NCBI GenBank assembly: GCA_026987225.1
Contig: JALSNB010000201.1
Span: 1 to 10,056, forward strand
Length of the DNA: 10,056 nucleotides
Direction of reading: 5' to 3'
Origin: Caldisericaceae bacterium
Lineage (GTDB): Bacteria > Caldisericota > Caldisericia > Caldisericales > Caldisericaceae
The notes under the pieces were generated by a model. The model did not search any database and was not told the origin of the DNA. It saw only the letters and a program-made list of their open reading frames with translations. Positions 6,607-10,056 of this stretch are shown here, one piece after another. Every line of letters begins with the position of its first letter. The first letter of the stretch is position 1. A program made the translations under genes and the position numbers.

Positions 6607-8209
6607 AATTAGAGATGCGATAAGGGAAGCGATAGAAAAAACATACGGAGAAATTCAATATCCGGATATAGACATTTCAGTTGCTCCCGAAGGACTTGGC
6701 GATTTCTCCACCACTCTGCCATTTAGGCTTGCCAAGATACTTCACAAACCTCCGATAAAGATTGGTGAGGAAATTATAAAAAACATTTCGTCAAAATACA
6801 TCTCCGACGCTTCGGTTGCAAAACCCGGCTATATCAATATAAACGTAAGCAGTAAAATTTATGAAGAGCTATTGAAAAATCTCTCCGTCGAAAAAGAGAA
6901 ATATTTTCAGGCGGACAAAAAGGGCAAAAAAGTTCAATTGGAATTTGTCAGTGCAAATCCCACAGGTCCACTTCACGTAGGAAACGGAAGGGGCGGAGTA
7001 ATCGGAGATGTTCTTGGAAATTTGTTAAAACTCAAAGGTTATGATGTTCAAAAAGAATACTATGTAAACGATGCAGGAAGTAAAATGAATGCCTTCACGG
7101 ATTCAATCCTGCACTATTATCTCAAACTGTGCGGTATAGAAACAAAATTTCCTGAAGACGGATATAAAGGAGAATATATAAAAGACATCGCCGAAGATAT
7201 TTATGCGAAATTTGGAGACAGGTACGCCAAAAACACAGCCCATGACCGTGAAGAAGTAAAAGAGCTCGGAAAAGATATGATGATCTGGAAGATCAAAAGT
7301 TCTCTTGCACGCTTTGGAGTAATGTTTGATAATTGGTTCTATGAAAGTTCCTTATACAAAAGCGGCGAAGTGGAAAAAACAATAAAAATTTTCAAAGAAA
7401 GCGGATATACTTACGAAAAAGATGGCGCTCTCTGGTTTAAATCGACTCTTTTCGGAGACGACAAAGATCGGGTACTCGTTAGAAGAACTGGAGAGCCTAC
7501 GTATACTCTGGTAGATGCCGCATATCATATGAACAAATGGAACAGGGGATTTAAAAAAGTAATTGACATCTGGGGAGCTGATCATTTCGGACATATCGTT
7601 CCGATGAAAGCTTTAATGCAAGGAATGGGATTGCCTGATGATTTCCTTGATGTAATCATTTACCAAATAGTGCATCTATACGAAAACGGGCAGGAAATAA
7701 TGATGTCCAAACATACAGGAACATTTATTACATTGGACGAACTCATTGAGGAGGTCGGCAAAGATGCCGCACGATTCTTCTTTATGCTGAAAAGCGCAGA
7801 CACCCATTTAAACTTCGATATGGATCTTGCAAAAAAAGAATCCATGGATAACCCGGTATATTATGTTCAATACACTTATGCAAGGATGAAAAATATTTTG
7901 AGGAAAGCACAAAATATAAACTACGACAATTTTAATGCCTCTTTGCTAAATACAAAAGAAGAAAAAAACATATTGAATGCGATGCTAACAATTAAAGAAA
8001 AACTGTACGGCATAGGAGATACGTACGAAGTGCATAAACTACCTTTCCTTTCAATAGATTTTTCCAAAAAAATAAACTCTTTCTATCAAAAGCATAAAGT
8101 CATAGGATCGAAATACGAAAAAGAACGTATTATACTCGTAAACGGAATAGTTATAGCTCTGTCTATGCTTATGGACCTTATGGGTATAGAGAAAAAAGAA
8201 AAAATGTAG
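6596..8209 (+). CDS. argS: Arginyl-tRNA synthetase (class I)
   Basis: Charges tRNA-Arg with arginine in the cytosol. It has 537 residues from the ATG at 6596, slightly below the usual 550-580. Order of domains: an N-terminal Add1 domain (about 1-90); the Rossmann catalytic core with the HIGH-type motif HVGN (127-130) inside SANPTGPLHVGNGRG; the conserved GDDKDRVLVRR (287-297), PTYTLVDAAYH (301-311) and WGADHFGH (326-333); the KMSK-type loop MMSKH (369-373), followed by TGTFITLDEL; and the DALR anticodon-binding domain (about 415-537) with its typical YYVQYTYAR entry helix and a C-terminal methionine. In the KMSK loop the first lysine is Met while the second (K372) is kept; such variation is well known in this enzyme family. 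It overlaps gcvPB by 11 bp and probably shares the gcvH promoter. The link with glycine cleavage looks like operon packing, not shared chemistry. Confidence 0.96.
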   Translation: MISKIRDAIREAIEKTYGEIQYPDIDISVAPEGLGDFSTTLPFRLAKILHKPPIKIGEEIIKNISSKYISDASVAKPGYININVSSKIYEELLKNLSVEKEKYFQADKKGKKVQLEFVSANPTGPLHVGNGRGGVIGDVLGNLLKLKGYDVQKEYYVNDAGSKMNAFTDSILHYYLKLCGIETKFPEDGYKGEYIKDIAEDIYAKFGDRYAKNTAHDREEVKELGKDMMIWKIKSSLARFGVMFDNWFYESSLYKSGEVEKTIKIFKESGYTYEKDGALWFKSTLFGDDKDRVLVRRTGEPTYTLVDAAYHMNKWNRGFKKVIDIWGADHFGHIVPMKALMQGMGLPDDFLDVIIYQIVHLYENGQEIMMSKHTGTFITLDELIEEVGKDAARFFFMLKSADTHLNFDMDLAKKESMDNPVYYVQYTYARMKNILRKAQNINYDNFNASLLNTKEEKNILNAMLTIKEKLYGIGDTYEVHKLPFLSIDFSKKINSFYQKHKVIGSKYEKERIILVNGIVIALSMLMDLMGIEKKEKM

Positions 8210-8213
8210 GGGG
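8209..8213 (+). promoter_or_regulatory. Ribosome binding site of the DUF5693 gene
   Basis: A GGGGG run (part of AGGGGGA) starts in the argS stop codon and ends eight bases before the ATG at 8222. An in-frame ATG at 8216 is only two bases from it, so 8222 is the preferred start. Confidence 0.6.
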
Positions 8214-8221
8214 ATATGATA

Positions 8222-10056
8222 ATGAACAAAAAAATCGCAAATAGATTTCTTCTTCTTATTATCGCAGTATCTCTTGTTGCATCTCTGTTTCAAATAGGAG
8301 TGAGAATTTCAGCGGAAAAAAAGGAAAATACGCTTGATATTGCGGCTGACTATTATACATTTAAAACATTTGCAAATAGTTACGGGAAAACAGTATACGA
8401 TGCAATAGGAGAGCTTAAAAACAATGGACTTGTTAGCGTAGGACTACCCGAGCAGAACATTCAGGACATAGTAAACAGCGGAAAAGCCTCCCAGTGGAGC
8501 GGTAGCGATATACTAACCGGCAATATTCCGGAATCAATAAAAAACAGCATAAATTTTACCGGTTGCGATATAAAACCGTTCTACACAATTATCTTTACAA
8601 AAGACGGTGCCCTTGCAAAAAGAATGAAGGCAAATTTACCTTCAAGCACTGATATTGTGAATGGTAAAAACGGGACTTATGCTGTAATCATTCATTCCGA
8701 TCCGACTGATGCGCAAAACTTTGGAATTGGCTTTGACAACTCGGCAATCGAGAAATTCAAAACTATGGGTGTTAATGTGATTTTACGACCAAGATACGCA
8801 CCCGGAAACAATAATTTAAAAACGCTCGAGGACACAATCAAAAAATACGACATTCATTCGGTAATGTTTTACGGACAGGTTATAAACGGTGCAGGGAACG
8901 AACAAACAAAGGCACTTGCCGATTTTTTCAAAAAAAACAAAGTTGTTACTTATATTATAGAACTACCGATACAAAAAGGGGTTTACAAACAGGAGGGCTT
9001 GCCTCAATTAATAAAAGAGACAAACTATTACGTTGCAAGAGTATATTCCATATACCCTGCTGAACAACTTAAACTAACCGCATCACAAATTTTTAACAGA
9101 TGGTTCAGATCCGTATCCGACAGAAATATTAGGGTGATTTATGCAAAACCCATAATCGATACTGGAAAATCCTATGAAGACAACATGAAAATTAACGATT
9201 ATTATATTGGAAAACTTCATAAACTTTGGAGTAGAAAAGGGTTAAATATAGGCATTCCACATCCAATGCCCGAAGTTGATATAAGTGTATATATGATTCT
9301 TTTGATAATGTCCGGAATAGTTGCGCTGCTTGTCCTATATGCCGATATTCTGTTTGATATGAAATCAAAAGATACGTTTCTATGGTTTATATCCCTGATT
9401 TTGCTCTTTGGCGGATTAGTATTGTTTAAAAAAAACTTATCCGAAAAAATACTTGCTCTTTTGGGTGCTATTACTATAACGGGAATGGTTTCATTAATTG
9501 TATTCCGATATGTGAAAAAAATCTACGGTAAAAAAGACAAATTCTTTACATCTCTAATAAAAGATTCCGTTACATTTCCGATTATAACTTTTGTTTTTTC
9601 TTTAATAGGTGCTTTATGGATCGCCGCATTGCTTTCTCCGTCGCCTTACCTGCTGAACCTTGACATGTTCAGAGGTGTAAAGGTTCTTTACCTTTCACCT
9701 TTTTTATTCCTTATAGTCAACTATCTCTACGTCTTCGGTGCAAACTTTAACAACAAAAATATGCCTAAAGAAAAATATAACATTATTGAAGAAACCGAAA
9801 AAGCATGGAACATCCGTGTCAAATGGGGACATATTATTATTCTCATAGCACTTGCAGGTATCTTCCTCATATACATTTTACGTTCCGGAAATACGGGAGT
9901 AAGCATATCCTCGGTAGAATTAAAATTCAGGGCATTTTTGGAGCAACATATCATTGCACGCCCCAGATTCAAAGAATTTCTCATCGGATATCCGTCTCTT
10001 TTGCTTACAGTTATGGCGGCTCGGCTAATGCGTAAAAAATGGCTAATTGTTTTTGC
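8222..10056 (+). CDS. DUF5693 family multi-pass membrane protein, 3'-partial
   Basis: The frame stays open for 611 codons to the window end with no stop, so the C-terminus lies outside. The protein starts with one membrane segment (about 9-27, after MNKK) and continues with a roughly 320-residue domain that the topology places outside the cytoplasm. From about residue 355 it has six or more membrane helices. Family-like signatures are GVNVILRPRY in the soluble domain, SDRNIRVIYAKP (299-310; homologues have RERNIRVLY), and RPRFKEFLIGYP (580-591), which matches the RPRTKEFLIG motif I recall for DUF5693. Such proteins are about 650-700 residues, so only a short tail should be missing. No reaction is known. 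In Gram-positive-type genomes relatives often lie beside csaB, a pyruvyltransferase for wall polysaccharide, which suggests an envelope role; csaB would be expected just downstream. The gene follows argS by 12 nt and likely shares its transcript. Family call is from remembered motifs. Confidence 0.82.
   Translation, partial: MNKKIANRFLLLIIAVSLVASLFQIGVRISAEKKENTLDIAADYYTFKTFANSYGKTVYDAIGELKNNGLVSVGLPEQNIQDIVNSGKASQWSGSDILTGNIPESIKNSINFTGCDIKPFYTIIFTKDGALAKRMKANLPSSTDIVNGKNGTYAVIIHSDPTDAQNFGIGFDNSAIEKFKTMGVNVILRPRYAPGNNNLKTLEDTIKKYDIHSVMFYGQVINGAGNEQTKALADFFKKNKVVTYIIELPIQKGVYKQEGLPQLIKETNYYVARVYSIYPAEQLKLTASQIFNRWFRSVSDRNIRVIYAKPIIDTGKSYEDNMKINDYYIGKLHKLWSRKGLNIGIPHPMPEVDISVYMILLIMSGIVALLVLYADILFDMKSKDTFLWFISLILLFGGLVLFKKNLSEKILALLGAITITGMVSLIVFRYVKKIYGKKDKFFTSLIKDSVTFPIITFVFSLIGALWIAALLSPSPYLLNLDMFRGVKVLYLSPFLFLIVNYLYVFGANFNNKNMPKEKYNIIEETEKAWNIRVKWGHIIILIALAGIFLIYILRSGNTGVSISSVELKFRAFLEQHIIARPRFKEFLIGYPSLLLTVMAARLMRKKWLIVF

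Noticed and set aside
8051..8293. Minus-strand open frame of 80 codons across the argS/DUF5693 junction
   Set aside because: It is antisense to two well-supported genes, has low-complexity Phe/Tyr/Lys/His content typical of reversed AT-rich coding sequence, and matches no family I know.
9805..10035. Plus-strand 76-codon frame near the window end
   Set aside because: It lies in a shifted frame within the DUF5693 gene, which stays open through this region and carries the RPRFKEFLIG motif.
1..10056. Mobile elements, CRISPR arrays, tRNA or rRNA genes, defence islands
   Set aside because: No transposase or integrase motifs, long direct or terminal repeats, spaced repeats, or tRNA-like cloverleaf segments were seen, and the genes form a continuous same-strand housekeeping run.

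Overview
The window is AT-rich bacterial DNA with every supportable gene on the plus strand. There are eight genes, two of them cut by the window edges, and almost no intergenic space. Arginine is read largely with AGA/AGG and isoleucine often with ATA. The mix of a YabE-type 3D-domain wall protein beside rsmA, a split glycine decarboxylase (gcvPA plus gcvPB) and a DUF5693 membrane protein points to a low-GC, probably Gram-positive-type bacterium: Bacillota or a related, possibly thermophilic, anaerobic lineage. The species cannot be fixed from the window.

Layout. (1) 1-858 is the end of an EamA/DMT-family transporter. (2) A 93-nt gap holds a weak promoter candidate. (3) 952-3352 is a tightly packed three-gene unit: an unrecognised 216-residue protein, a YabE-like cell-wall protein (DUF348, G5 and 3D domains), and rsmA (16S rRNA dimethyltransferase). 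The genes overlap by 4 and 31 bp. (4) A 66-nt gap carries a near-consensus sigma-70 promoter (TTGAAA, 16 nt, TATAAT) and a strong ribosome binding site. (5) 3419-8209 holds gcvH, gcvPA, gcvPB and argS with gaps of a few bases or an overlap. (6) From 8222 to the window end, 12 nt after argS, is a DUF5693 multi-pass membrane protein that continues beyond the window.

How the genes fit together. GcvPA and GcvPB form the PLP-dependent glycine decarboxylase (P-protein), which loads an aminomethyl group onto the lipoyl lysine of GcvH. The T-protein gene (gcvT), usually next to these, is not in the window. ArgS and RsmA are translation housekeeping genes. The YabE-like and DUF5693 proteins are envelope proteins. 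Two start sites are better placed slightly downstream of the longest open frame: gcvPB at 5149 and argS at 6596.

Most of the window is ordinary housekeeping sequence. I see no mobile element, CRISPR array, RNA gene, defence system or clearly new system. The points most worth a second look are the unrecognised gene at 952-1602, the gcv cluster without gcvT or room for a glycine riboswitch, the direct yabE-rsmA overlap without rnmV, and a changed glycine in the RsmA SAM-binding motif.
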